A stretch of DNA of 34,069 nt, taken from positions 1 to 34,069 of the forward strand of contig NZ_NPFA01000021.1 of NCBI RefSeq assembly GCF_002265875.1, in the 5' to 3' direction. The stretch comes from Marinococcus halophilus. Its GTDB lineage: Bacteria > Bacillota > Bacilli > Bacillales > Marinococcaceae. Of this stretch, positions 24,635 through 32,933 are shown in pieces. The translations under genes were made by a program, and so were the position numbers. Positions within the stretch are counted from its first letter, which is position 1; each line of letters starts with the position of its first letter. The notes below the pieces were generated by a model that had not been told where the DNA came from, searched no databases, and was given only the letters and a program-made list of their open reading frames with translations.

Positions 24635-25342
24635 TCAGCGGTGCAGGCCGCATTCTGTTTTTCCGCTTCCTGTCCACCGGCCGCTGCGGTGGTCTTCACC
24701 TTCGAGCACTTTCGCAGTGCACTGTACACATCCGATACTTGGATAATTCTGCTCATGCAGCTCATTGTAAGGAAGATTGTTGTCTTCGATATAGGCCCAG
24801 ACATCGTCCCACGTCCAGTGGATCAAAGGGCATATTTTAATGGACTCAAACCGTTTATCCTCGTTAACAAACTGCGTGTTGCGGCGGGTAAGTGACTGCG
24901 ACCTCCGCAGGCCGGACATCCAGGCCCCGTACTGGCTCAGTTCATTTTCGAGCGGCTGCAGCTTCCGGATACCGCAGCAGCGGTCCGGGTCTGTTTCCCA
25001 AAGCCTCTCACCTTCCTGGGCTGCCTGTTGTTCAGGCGTCAGTTCGGGCTTCAGCATTTTAATGTTTAACTCCGGATACTTTTCACGAACGGAGTCAATT
25101 ACATCATACGTTTCTTTAAAATGGAACTGGGTGTCGAGAAAAGCGATGGTTGCATCTGGTTTCACCTGGCTGATTAAATCAATCAATACAATCCCTTCTG
25201 CTCCGAAACTGCATGCATATACTAAATCATCACCATATTCGCCGTAGGCCCAGCGGATAACTTCAAGCGCACTTTTTCCTTCCAGCACTTCGTTATTCAC
25301 GTGTTCCAATTCATTTGTCTGCAGGGAATCGTATACTATCAT
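24635..25342 (-). CDS. cysH: phosphoadenylyl/adenylyl-sulfate reductase
   Basis: Reduces PAPS and/or APS to sulfite using thioredoxin. The 235-aa protein carries the Fe-S signature of the APS-using type: C122-C123 (RCCGIRK) and C205-x2-C208 (GCVQCTAKV), and the catalytic C231 in the KTECGLH tail. In most relatives the second pair reads CTRxV; here it is CTAKV, a minor change. The ATG at 25342 has AAAGGG upstream. It is first in the operon. Unlike B. subtilis there is no cysP sulfate permease between cysH and sat. Confidence 0.95.
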   Translation of the reverse strand: MIVYDSLQTNELEHVNNEVLEGKSALEVIRWAYGEYGDDLVYACSFGAEGIVLIDLISQVKPDATIAFLDTQFHFKETYDVIDSVREKYPELNIKMLKPELTPEQQAAQEGERLWETDPDRCCGIRKLQPLENELSQYGAWMSGLRRSQSLTRRNTQFVNEDKRFESIKICPLIHWTWDDVWAYIEDNNLPYNELHEQNYPSIGCVQCTAKVLEGEDHRSGRWTGSGKTECGLHR

Positions 25343-25457
25343 GCGCTTCCATCCCTTTCACTTTAATATTGTACCTGTTTCCATAAAAAATGAAAATCTT
25401 ATTTTAAAAGACGTTAAAATCCTTAGTAAGTTTATCAGGTTTATTAGCTTACCATAC

Positions 25458-25486
25458 ATTTTAGTGGGTACTTTTTACAAAGTCAA
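25458..25486 (-). promoter_or_regulatory. sigma-A promoter of the cysH operon
   Basis: On the minus strand TTGACT, 17 nt, TAAAAT, close to the sigma-A consensus with ideal spacing. The predicted transcript starts near 25451, giving an untranslated leader of about 109 nt before cysH. Confidence 0.65.
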
Positions 25487-25516
25487 CAATACAAATCGTT
25501 TAACTAGGGATTGTTT

Positions 25517-25531
25517 CCAGGCTGGTATACC
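25517..25531. promoter_or_regulatory. overlapping palindromes upstream of the cysH promoter
   Basis: CCAGGCTGG (9 bp, odd-centred) overlaps GGTATACC (8-bp perfect palindrome), about 31-45 bp upstream of the cysH -35 box. This place suits an activator such as a LysR-type sulfur regulator, but no regulator is identified. Confidence 0.3.
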
Positions 25532-25646
25532 TCTTCCCTTCTTTCCCCCTGTTAGCATTAGCTTTCTCATTAGTATTTATGGCATAATATAAAAGGATAT
25601 TTTTTCACCAGCATCGGTTCAGAACCACTCATTTAGGAGGTTACGA

Positions 25647-26642
25647 ATGAAATTTATTGATAATGAAGGTATCAATGACCCAAGAATCAATTTGGCCATC
25701 GAAGAATTTGCTTTAAAGAATATGGATCTGGGCAAAGACGAAATGTATTTACTTTTTTATGTAAACACTCCTTCTATAATTATTGGAAAAAATCAGAATA
25801 CAATCGAAGAAATCAACACCGATTATGTAGAGAAGCACAACATTCAGGTCGTCAGACGCCTTTCCGGCGGCGGTGCTGTTTATCATGATCTTGGCAATTT
25901 AAACTTCAGCTTTTTAACCAAAGACGACGGCAACAGCTTTCAAAATTTCCAAAAGTTTACTCAGCCGATCGTCGATGCTTTAAATAACATTGGCGTGCCG
26001 GCCGAAATGTCCGGGCGCAATGACCTCCAGGCAAATGGAAAGAAAATTTCCGGAAACGCCCAGTTCGCCACAAAAGGAAGAATGTTCAGTCACGGCACGC
26101 TTATGCTTGATTCGGAAATTGAAAATGTCGTTGCTGCATTGAATGTAAAAGATGAAAAAATCCGTTCGAAAGGGATTAAATCTATTCGAAGCCGCGTAGG
26201 AAACATCAACGAATTTTTAGACGAGCCATTGTCTGTGGAAGCATTCAAACAGCTGATCCTGCGGTATATTTTCGGCAGCGATGAACAAATTGAACAGTAT
26301 CATCTTACCGACGAGGACTGGAAGGAAATACACAGAATATCCAGCGAGCGTTATAGCAATTGGGACTGGAATTATGGTAAATCCCCTGCTTTTGACATTC
26401 ACCGCAGCAAAAAGTTTGATGCCGGGATGCTCGACATTCGTTTCAACGTCAAGAAAGGCGTGATTCAGGAAACGAAAATCTACGGGGACTTTTTTGGTAC
26501 CGGGAACGTAGAGGATCTTCAGGAAGCACTTCAGGATACAAAGTATGAGCGAGATGCCATTTATGAAACTTTGTCGCAATTTGATTTATACACATATTTT
26601 GGAGCCATTTCTCTCGAGGAAGTAGTGGATTTAATTTATTAA
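25647..26642 (+). CDS. lplJ: lipoate-protein ligase
   Basis: Attaches free lipoate, through lipoyl-AMP, to E2 and GcvH proteins. The 331-aa, two-domain protein has the lipoate-binding block RRLSGGGAVYHDLGN (70-84) and the catalytic lysine K133 in GKKISGNAQ, the same number as in E. coli LplA. The C-terminal accessory domain (about 250-331) is present, so activation and transfer are likely in one protein. The ATG at 25647 has AGGAGG upstream. It is divergent from cysH. Confidence 0.95.
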   Translation: MKFIDNEGINDPRINLAIEEFALKNMDLGKDEMYLLFYVNTPSIIIGKNQNTIEEINTDYVEKHNIQVVRRLSGGGAVYHDLGNLNFSFLTKDDGNSFQNFQKFTQPIVDALNNIGVPAEMSGRNDLQANGKKISGNAQFATKGRMFSHGTLMLDSEIENVVAALNVKDEKIRSKGIKSIRSRVGNINEFLDEPLSVEAFKQLILRYIFGSDEQIEQYHLTDEDWKEIHRISSERYSNWDWNYGKSPAFDIHRSKKFDAGMLDIRFNVKKGVIQETKIYGDFFGTGNVEDLQEALQDTKYERDAIYETLSQFDLYTYFGAISLEEVVDLIY

Positions 26643-26657
26643 TTCCCGTCAATATTC

Positions 26658-26688
26658 CGTAAAAATGGGAAAATACTCATTTTTTACG
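26658..26688 (+). terminator. AT-rich hairpin after lplJ
   Basis: CGTAAAAATG and CATTTTTTACG form an inverted repeat with one bulged base around a 10-nt loop, 16 nt past the lplJ stop. The stem is AT-rich and no T-run follows, so it is a weak terminator at best; it could be an operator. Confidence 0.3.
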
Positions 26689-26773
26689 TGACCTTAGACC
26701 CTTATTTAAGTATTCTTACTCCTCTACAATTAATTACTGGAGACTATTAACCCGGAAAAGGTGAGTAAATAAA

Positions 26774-27778
26774 ATGGCATTAACAGAAATAGGTATTGAT
26801 TTAGGAACTGCGAACATTCTCGTTTACACAAAAGAAAAAGGTATTATCCTCAATGAGCCTTCCGTTGTAGCACTTCATATAGATACTAAAGAAGTGTACG
26901 CCGTAGGTACAGAAGCAAAAGAAATGGTGGGAAAAACTCCAGCCAACATTATCGCTACCCGGCCAATGAAAGAAGGAGTAATTGCAGATTATGATATTAC
27001 ATCTGCGATGCTTTCCCACATCATGAAAAAAATTCAAAAAGAAGCAGGCTTTACTCTCCGCAAGCCGAAAGTCGTAGTATGCACACCTTGTGATTCCACT
27101 TCTGTAGAACGCCGGGCTATCAGGGATGCTGTACTTGGCTGCGGTGCTAAATCTGTTTCCTTAATCGAAGAGCCGATTGCAGCTGCGCTCGGTGCAGAGC
27201 TGCCGGTGGATGAACCCAAAGCAAATGTTATCGTTGATATTGGCGGAGGTACGACAGAGGTCGGTATTATTTCTTATGGCGGCATTGTCTCTTCCCGGGC
27301 GATACGCCGCGGCGGGGATCATATGGATGAAAGCATTACTCAGCATGTCCGCAAGGAATACAATATGCTGATTGGCGAACGGACCGCTGAAAATATCAAA
27401 ATGGAGATTGGTTCCGCTATTCCTGACGGGGAAGTACGCACGATGGAAATCCGGGGCAGAGACCTTGTAAATGGACTCCCGAAAACCATTACACTGGAGT
27501 CTCCGGAAATCCACCGGGCCATCACAGAAACGTTGGATCAAATTCTGGAAACTATCCGTGTTACTCTTGAACAATGTCCTCCTGAACTAAGCGGCGATAT
27601 CGTCGATCAGGGAATTGTACTTACCGGAGGAGGCGCACTCCTGAACGACCTTCAGGAGTGGCTGAGCCGCCAGATCGTGGTTCCGGTCCACCTCGCCTCA
27701 GCACCTCTTGAAGCTGTCGCGATTGGCACTGGCAAATCGTTGGCAATGATCAACAGCTTGCAAAAAGCTTCCATGTAA
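26774..27778 (+). CDS. mreBH: rod-shape protein, MreBH type (bacterial actin)
   Basis: A cytoskeletal ATPase guiding lateral wall synthesis. The 334-aa protein has actin-fold motifs: [13 protein letters not shown] (phosphate 1), [13 protein letters not shown] (phosphate 2) and LTGGGALL (adenosine). The opening [15 protein letters not shown]...[12 protein letters not shown] and [19 protein letters not shown] are closer to B. subtilis MreBH than to Mbl or MreB as I remember them. It stands alone, without mreCD. A TACAAT -10-like box at 26725-26730 is a possible promoter; the SigI-type promoter of B. subtilis mreBH is not visible. The ribosome site AAAGGTG is 10 nt upstream. Confidence 0.88.
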   Translation: MALTEIGIDLGTANILVYTKEKGIILNEPSVVALHIDTKEVYAVGTEAKEMVGKTPANIIATRPMKEGVIADYDITSAMLSHIMKKIQKEAGFTLRKPKVVVCTPCDSTSVERRAIRDAVLGCGAKSVSLIEEPIAAALGAELPVDEPKANVIVDIGGGTTEVGIISYGGIVSSRAIRRGGDHMDESITQHVRKEYNMLIGERTAENIKMEIGSAIPDGEVRTMEIRGRDLVNGLPKTITLESPEIHRAITETLDQILETIRVTLEQCPPELSGDIVDQGIVLTGGGALLNDLQEWLSRQIVVPVHLASAPLEAVAIGTGKSLAMINSLQKASM

Positions 27779-27782
27779 TAAG

Positions 27783-27828
27783 AAAAAGGACCGTCTAGAG
27801 GCATATTCGCCTGCAGACGGTCCTTTTT
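27783..27828. terminator. bidirectional terminator between mreBH and the hydrolase gene
   Basis: A 14-bp perfect inverted repeat AAAAAGGACCGTCT / AGACGGTCCTTTTT with an internal small stem lies between converging genes, with A- and T-runs at its ends. Confidence 0.92.
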
Positions 27829-27851
27829 CATGTAACCATGGTTATTTAACA

Positions 27852-28778
27852 TTATTGTATTTGTTTTTGCAGCCACGGGTAGAGATGATCCAACAGTTCA
27901 TGGGAGAGATTGGCGTCTTGCTGTTTTTTATATCTTCGCTTTGTTTTAATAATTGAAAACTCTTCCGGCTGATGTCTTAGAATATGGTTCATCTCTTCAA
28001 CTACATATGCTTCCACCGGGCCGCCCGTATGCTGGGCTACGGCGCTGACGTCTTCTGCTTTCACCTGGGCATCCTTGCCGCCATTTACGGCAATCACCGG
28101 AATGCGTGTGCGGTGAAAGGCTTCCCGCGGGTCATAGTCAGCGTGTTCCTGAAACCATTTCACGTTTACGTTTTTATATTTTTTTGAAGCTTCTTCATCA
28201 AGCAGCTCCTTAAGCACTTTGTGCTGCTTTTTTATCATACGCTTGTTCACTTTCCCCGTTCTCAACGCCCGGTAAAAAATTCCTCTCCCCTCGCTTATTT
28301 CTCTTTCCACCGATTCGCCCTGTTCAAGCAGAATATCAAACAACGGCTTTGGCGACGAGGCGAGCACCATCATTCCCTGTACCTTTTCTTTCTCAGCCAC
28401 CCTGGGAGCAATCGCCCCGCCTTCGCTGTGGCCCAGAATAAAAATTTTGTTTTCATCAATTGCAGGATTCATTTTCAAAAGCCGCACCGCAGCAGCAGCA
28501 TCTTCAATTAAATCTTCCAGTCCCGTGGCCCGAAAATCACCATCACTGGACCCGGTGCCTCTCTTGTCATAACGAAGAGCTGCTACTCCCTGCTTTTCAA
28601 GCCAGGCGGCCAGCTGGTTATAAATATTTAATTTTATTCCCGGCGCGTTACCGTCACGGTCTATAGGCCCGCTCCCACCAATTATCAGCACGCCGGAAGT
28701 TTTTTCAGACGCATTAGCAGGCATCGTGAGCGTTCCGTATAACGTTTCAGTCTGATCGATTGTTATCAATTGTTCCAT
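27852..28778 (-). CDS. alpha/beta hydrolase (serine esterase type)
   Basis: The 308-aa protein has the canonical fold features: oxyanion strand LIIGGSGPIDRDG, nucleophile S118 in GHSEGG, and likely D236 (NGGKDAQ) and H265 (EEMNHIL) completing the triad. A charged helical cap (about 150-215) separates the core halves. Substrate unknown; such cytosolic esterases are diverse. ATG at 28778 is preferred because GGAG lies 9 nt upstream; the first ATG of the frame has no ribosome site. Confidence 0.87.
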   Translation of the reverse strand: MEQLITIDQTETLYGTLTMPANASEKTSGVLIIGGSGPIDRDGNAPGIKLNIYNQLAAWLEKQGVAALRYDKRGTGSSDGDFRATGLEDLIEDAAAAVRLLKMNPAIDENKIFILGHSEGGAIAPRVAEKEKVQGMMVLASSPKPLFDILLEQGESVEREISEGRGIFYRALRTGKVNKRMIKKQHKVLKELLDEEASKKYKNVNVKWFQEHADYDPREAFHRTRIPVIAVNGGKDAQVKAEDVSAVAQHTGGPVEAYVVEEMNHILRHQPEEFSIIKTKRRYKKQQDANLSHELLDHLYPWLQKQIQ

Positions 28779-28860
28779 GATTTCACGCTCCATTAAGGGG
28801 TTTTATTTTAGTATTCCTATTTTTCATTTAATAAAAACCTTTTTACTCATGATAATTATA

Positions 28861-28889
28861 TTGACTAATTTGTATATACAAGTTAAAGT
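28861..28889 (+). promoter_or_regulatory. tre operon promoter
   Basis: TTGACT, 17 nt, TAAAGT. The TreR-like operator fills most of the spacer, so bound repressor would block polymerase. Confidence 0.7.
28870..28881 (+). promoter_or_regulatory. TreR operator
   Basis: The perfect 12-bp palindrome TTGTATATACAA lies between the -35 and -10 boxes of the tre promoter. It matches the TreR operator core known from B. subtilis, and a treR gene is the third gene of the same operon. Trehalose-6-phosphate would be the inducer. Confidence 0.8.
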
Positions 28890-28901
28890 GAGTTTATAAA
28901 T

Positions 28902-28915
28902 TGGTAGCGTTTTCA
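28902..28915 (+). promoter_or_regulatory. cre site (CcpA binding)
   Basis: TGGTAGCGTTTTCA matches the cre consensus TGWNANCGNTNWCA with one mismatch (third base). It lies 13 nt past the tre -10 box, a good position for catabolite repression. Confidence 0.7.
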
Positions 28916-28942
28916 AAAGTATCCACTTAAGGGGGAAACACA

Positions 28943-30394
28943 ATGGCAAAAATTACGAAAGAAGCTGTTGAAACGATCGTTGAAGCCGTGGGAGGCAATG
29001 ATAACATTGAAACAGTTACCCACTGTGTAACCAGGCTGCGGTTTGTTTTATACGATGAAGAAAAGGTAGATAAAGAAAAACTTACTAACCTTGATCTTGT
29101 GCGTGGGGCTTTTGCCTCTGGAGGCCAGTATCAGGTCGTTATCGGCCAGGGCACCGTAGATAAAGTTTATAAAGAACTGATGAGCGTTACAGGACGTTCT
29201 GAGGAAAGCGGCGGACGTGCTGGAGACGGAGACTCTGAAAACGACACCGCTGATAAACAGAAATCCGGCAAAAAACAGAATGCCTTTCAACGTTTTATTC
29301 GTCTGCTTGCTGATATTTTCATTCCCATTCTTCCAGCTATTATTACCGCAGGGCTGCTGCTCGGCTTGAACAACCTGTTAACCGGTCCCGGTATTTTCTT
29401 CGACGATGCTGTGATTGATGTATATCCACAGTGGACCGGTATTTCTGAAATTATCTTCATTATTGCAAACGCTTCATTCAACTTTCTTCCCGTTCTTATA
29501 GGGTGGTCGGCCGTTAGGAGGTTTGGTGGCAGTCCCCTCCTCGGTATCGTGCTCGGGTTAATTTTTGTCCACCCGCAGCTTTTAAGCGCGTACGCTTACG
29601 GTGACGCGAGTGCAAATAACGAAGTGCCAACCTGGGATCTGTTCGGCTGGAATGTCGAGCAGGTTGGCTATCAGGGACAGGTGCTCCCAGTGCTTGTAGC
29701 TTCCTATGTTCTAGCCCAAATTGAAATGTTTTTAAGAAAACGGATTGCAGATTCTATCCAGGTACTGCTGGTTGCTCCGATTGCTTTACTCGTTACTGGC
29801 TTCTTTACATTTATTATTATCGGCCCGGTTACTTTCGGGCTTGGAAATGCGATTACAGACTTCTTCCTGTGGACATTTGACCAGTACGCATGGCTTGGGG
29901 GCCTGCTTTACGGCCTGCTTTATGCACCGCTCGTTATTACAGGGCTCCACCACACATTCCTTGCGGTCGACCTTCAGCTTACCGCTTCGACCGACGGTAC
30001 TTTTTTATGGCCGATTCTTGCTCTCTCCAACATTGCCCAGGGATCTGCTGCAGTCGGCATAATGATTCTGGCCTGGAGAGATCAGAACATGCGCGGCCTG
30101 GCAGGCTCAGCCGGACTTTCAGCGTATCTTGGAGTTACCGAGCCGGCATTGTTCGGGGTGAACCTGCAGTACCGGTTCCCGTTCTTTTGTGCGCTGATCA
30201 GCTCAGCGATCGCAGCTACATTTATCAGCATCAATAACGTCCTGGCCTTTGCTGTTGGCGTCGGCGGCATTCCGGGCATCTTTTCCATCCGTCCGCCGGA
30301 CTGGGGAGCTTTCTTTATCGGGATGCTGATTGTCATTATCCTTCCGATTGTATTAACCTATCTCTACGGGCGTATTCGTAAAGTAGAAATTTAA
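28943..30394 (+). CDS. treP: PTS trehalose permease, EIIBC
   Basis: Imports trehalose and phosphorylates it to trehalose-6-phosphate. The 483-aa protein has an N-terminal EIIB domain with phosphorylated C28 in THCVTRLRF, a charged linker (about 85-115), and a membrane EIIC domain (about 116-483) with FNFLPVLIGWSA, TGLHHTFLAVD and GVTEPALFGVNL. There is no EIIA domain, so phosphate must come from a EIIA encoded elsewhere. The ATG at 28943 has AAGGGGG upstream. It is first of treP-treA-treR. Confidence 0.95.
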   Translation: MAKITKEAVETIVEAVGGNDNIETVTHCVTRLRFVLYDEEKVDKEKLTNLDLVRGAFASGGQYQVVIGQGTVDKVYKELMSVTGRSEESGGRAGDGDSENDTADKQKSGKKQNAFQRFIRLLADIFIPILPAIITAGLLLGLNNLLTGPGIFFDDAVIDVYPQWTGISEIIFIIANASFNFLPVLIGWSAVRRFGGSPLLGIVLGLIFVHPQLLSAYAYGDASANNEVPTWDLFGWNVEQVGYQGQVLPVLVASYVLAQIEMFLRKRIADSIQVLLVAPIALLVTGFFTFIIIGPVTFGLGNAITDFFLWTFDQYAWLGGLLYGLLYAPLVITGLHHTFLAVDLQLTASTDGTFLWPILALSNIAQGSAAVGIMILAWRDQNMRGLAGSAGLSAYLGVTEPALFGVNLQYRFPFFCALISSAIAATFISINNVLAFAVGVGGIPGIFSIRPPDWGAFFIGMLIVIILPIVLTYLYGRIRKVEI

Positions 30395-30405
30395 CCAATG
30401 AATTC

Positions 30406-30437
30406 AGGCGTCTGCTGGTATTTTTTAGCAGGCGCCT
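30406..30437 (+). terminator. hairpin between treP and treA
   Basis: AGGCGTCTGCT pairs with AGCAGGCGCCT (one G-T wobble) around a T-rich loop. Only TTTAA follows, so this is a weak terminator or a stabilising element that may set different levels of TreP and TreA. Confidence 0.5.
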
Positions 30438-30474
30438 TTAATCCATACAGCATATATGCGAAAGGATGAGAAGA

Positions 30475-32139
30475 ATGGAACCATGGTGGAAACGAACTGT
30501 TATTTACCAGATTTATCCTAAAAGCTTTAACGACACTACCGGAAATGGAGTCGGCGATCTTCCGGGCATTATCGAAAAACTCGATTATCTAAACGATCTT
30601 GGCATTGATGTTTTATGGCTTAATCCTGTATACCCTTCCCCTCAAAAGGATAACGGATATGATATCAGTGATTACTATAATATTTATGATGTGTACGGAA
30701 CGATGGAGGACTTCGAACGCCTGCTCGCCGAAGCCCACGCAAGAAACATGAAGATCATTATGGATATCGTTATTAATCACACCTCCACCGACCACGCCTG
30801 GTTTCAAGCCGCTTCTTCAGATGCCTCGAGCCCTTACCGCGACTACTATATCTGGAAAGATCCTGTCGATGGCGCTGAACCAAATAACTGGGTGTCTAAA
30901 TTCGGCGGCTCCGCCTGGCAGTGGCATGAACCGACAAGCGAGTATTACCTGCACCTTTTTGACGTGAGCCAGGCGGACTTAAACTGGGAAAACGAAGAAC
31001 TGCGCCAACAGCTGTATGATATGATGAATTACTGGTTCGAAAAAGGCATCGACGGCTTCCGTCTCGACGTTATTAATTTAATTTCGAAGGATCAGCGGTT
31101 TCCAAATGATGATATAGGGGATGGCCGCCGGTTTTATACCGACGGGCCGAGAGTGCACGAATGGATGCATGAAATGCACCAAAACGTATTCGCCCGGCAC
31201 GGAGCCATGACAGTCGGAGAGATGTCCTCCACGACAATCGACCACTGCATCAAGTATACCCGCCCGGACCGGGAAGAACTGAGCATGACCTTTAATTTCC
31301 ATCATTTAAAAGCGGATTATCCCGGAGGGGAAAAATGGGCCCTGCCGGAATTTGATTTTGTGCAGTTAAAAGAAACACTGTCCGACTGGCAGATCGGTAT
31401 GTACGAAGGCGGCGGCTGGAATGCGCTGTTCTGGTGCAACCACGATCAGCCCCGGATTGTAAGCAGGTACGCCGATGACGGCAAGTACCGCGTGGAATCA
31501 GCGAAAATGCTCGCAGCCACCATGCACTGTATGCGCGGCACCCCTTACATTTACCAGGGGGAAGAGCTTGGGATGACCAATCCTTCCTACAGCTCTATCG
31601 AGGATTACCGCGACGTAGAAACCATTAATTATTATGATATTATGCAAAAGCAGGGAAAAAGCCCCGAGGAAGCGTTCGCCGTCATCCAGGCCCGCTCCCG
31701 CGACAATGCACGAACGCCTATGCAATGGGACAGCTCAAAAAATGCCGGTTTCAGTGAGGCTGAGCCGTGGCTGCCGGTCCCGGAAAATTATACGTCCATT
31801 AACGCGAAGGAAGCGGTAAACGATCCGGATTCCGTTTATCATTTTTACAAAAAATTAATTCAGCTCCGCAAGGACTATAAAATTATGACGGCTGGAGATT
31901 ATCAGCTCTACCTGCCGGATCACTCTTCCCTTTTCGCCTATACTCGTGAAGACGAAGACGAGGCGTTACTCCTTGTGAGCAATTTCTCGTCTGAAACGAT
32001 TGAAGCCGGCGGCCTGGACCTCCCCTGGAAAGAGCAGCCCGGCACCATTTTTCTCACCAACTATCAACGGGAGCATTTTTCCTTTGGGACTGACAGCCTG
32101 CAGCCATACGAGTCGATCGTTCTGCATTACCAAAAATAG
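30475..32139 (+). CDS. treA: trehalose-6-phosphate hydrolase (GH13)
   Basis: Splits trehalose-6-phosphate into glucose and glucose-6-phosphate in the cytoplasm. The 554-aa protein has the GH13 (beta/alpha)8 barrel: DIVINHTS near 97-104, nucleophile D198 (GFRLDVINLI), acid E249 (TVGEMSS) and D324 (NHDQPR), then a C-terminal beta domain. The opening WWKRTVIYQIYPKSFNDTTG fits phosphotrehalase; oligo-1,6-glucosidases are similar, but the treP and treR neighbours decide. ATG at 30475 has AAAGGA 8 nt upstream; the ATG three codons earlier is inside that site. Confidence 0.94.
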   Translation: MEPWWKRTVIYQIYPKSFNDTTGNGVGDLPGIIEKLDYLNDLGIDVLWLNPVYPSPQKDNGYDISDYYNIYDVYGTMEDFERLLAEAHARNMKIIMDIVINHTSTDHAWFQAASSDASSPYRDYYIWKDPVDGAEPNNWVSKFGGSAWQWHEPTSEYYLHLFDVSQADLNWENEELRQQLYDMMNYWFEKGIDGFRLDVINLISKDQRFPNDDIGDGRRFYTDGPRVHEWMHEMHQNVFARHGAMTVGEMSSTTIDHCIKYTRPDREELSMTFNFHHLKADYPGGEKWALPEFDFVQLKETLSDWQIGMYEGGGWNALFWCNHDQPRIVSRYADDGKYRVESAKMLAATMHCMRGTPYIYQGEELGMTNPSYSSIEDYRDVETINYYDIMQKQGKSPEEAFAVIQARSRDNARTPMQWDSSKNAGFSEAEPWLPVPENYTSINAKEAVNDPDSVYHFYKKLIQLRKDYKIMTAGDYQLYLPDHSSLFAYTREDEDEALLLVSNFSSETIEAGGLDLPWKEQPGTIFLTNYQREHFSFGTDSLQPYESIVLHYQK

Positions 32140-32160
32140 CCGCCCTGAGGTGTAACGAGC

Positions 32161-32883
32161 ATGAGTACAAAAAGAAAGTATTTAGACATCTATGAAGAAA
32201 TAGCGCACGGCATCCGCAGTGAGCAGTTTAAGCCTCATGCCCTGCTTCCTTCCGAGCATGAGCTCACTTCCATGTACGATACGTCACGGGAAACTATCCG
32301 CAAAGCGTTGAACCTGCTTTCCGAACATGGATATATTCAAAAAATTCAGGGCAAGGGCTCTGTCGTGCTTGAAACTGGCCGGTTTGATTTTCCAGTATCC
32401 GGGCTCGTCAGCTTTAAAGAGTTGGCAGAACAGACCGGCAGCAATAGTAAAACCCATGTGCATTCCTTGACCCTTTCACCTGTTCCGGCAGCTCTCCAGC
32501 ACGTATTTGAGGCGGAGGAAGAGGCAGAACAGGTCTGGGAAGTAAAGCGGCAGCGGAAAATGGATGGTGAAAATATTGTGCTCGACATTGACTATCTGCT
32601 TGAGCGCTGGGTACCCGGACTGACTGAAGATATTTGTGCTGATTCCATTTATGACTATGTAGAAAATAAGCTGGAGCTTGTGATCAGCTTCGCGCGTAAA
32701 GAAATCACTATTGAAAAGCCGACGCACGAAGACGGGCAGCTGCTTGACCTTTATCCGGATTCAAGTATTGCGGTCGTCCGGAACTATGTATATCTCGATA
32801 ATGCGGAATTATTTCAATATACCGAGTCCAGGCACCGTTCAGATAAGTTCCGTTTTATCGACTTTGCCCGCCGTCACCGTTAA
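32161..32883 (+). CDS. treR: trehalose operon repressor, GntR family
   Basis: The 240-aa protein has a GntR-type winged helix-turn-helix (about 1-72: LLPSEHELTSMYDTSRETIR, HGYIQKIQGKGSVV) and a UTRA ligand domain (about 90-235), the TreR/HutC arrangement. It presumably binds the palindrome in the treP promoter and is released by trehalose-6-phosphate. ATG at 32161 has GAGGTG 8 nt upstream. It follows treA by 21 nt. No terminator is seen after it, so transcription may continue into the nuclease gene. Confidence 0.93.
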   Translation: MSTKRKYLDIYEEIAHGIRSEQFKPHALLPSEHELTSMYDTSRETIRKALNLLSEHGYIQKIQGKGSVVLETGRFDFPVSGLVSFKELAEQTGSNSKTHVHSLTLSPVPAALQHVFEAEEEAEQVWEVKRQRKMDGENIVLDIDYLLERWVPGLTEDICADSIYDYVENKLELVISFARKEITIEKPTHEDGQLLDLYPDSSIAVVRNYVYLDNAELFQYTESRHRSDKFRFIDFARRHR

Positions 32884-32891
32884 AATGGTAG

Positions 32892-32933
32892 CAGGAGCAA
32901 GGTAAAGACAAATCAAAGGAGTGGTTTCTCCTG
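32892..32933 (+). promoter_or_regulatory. possible translational switch at the nuclease start
   Basis: The ribosome binding site AAAGGAG (32915-32921) can fold with CTCCT (32928-32932), which runs into the start codon, as AGGAG-tggttt-CTCCT. The same CTCCTG can instead pair with CAGGAG at 32892-32897, which would free the ribosome site. Two exclusive pairings suggest control of translation, but both stems are only 5-6 bp. Confidence 0.3.

Larger units (their letters stand above)
25343..25646. other. divergent intergenic region between cysH and lplJ
   Basis: This 304-bp gap is AT-rich and holds the cysH promoter (25458-25486, minus), a cysH leader of about 109 nt, and overlapping palindromes at 25517-25531. 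The leader has no T-box or S-box features that I can see. On the plus side AGGAGG precedes lplJ, but no strong promoter is evident. No gene is supported here. Confidence 0.6.

Noticed and set aside
25343-25451. S-box or T-box riboswitch in the cysH leader
   Set aside because: The leader is AT-rich, with no recognisable conserved core, long stem or terminator.
26689-26773. SigI-type promoter for mreBH
   Set aside because: No ACCCCC/CGAA-like elements are present; only a TACAAT -10-like box is visible.
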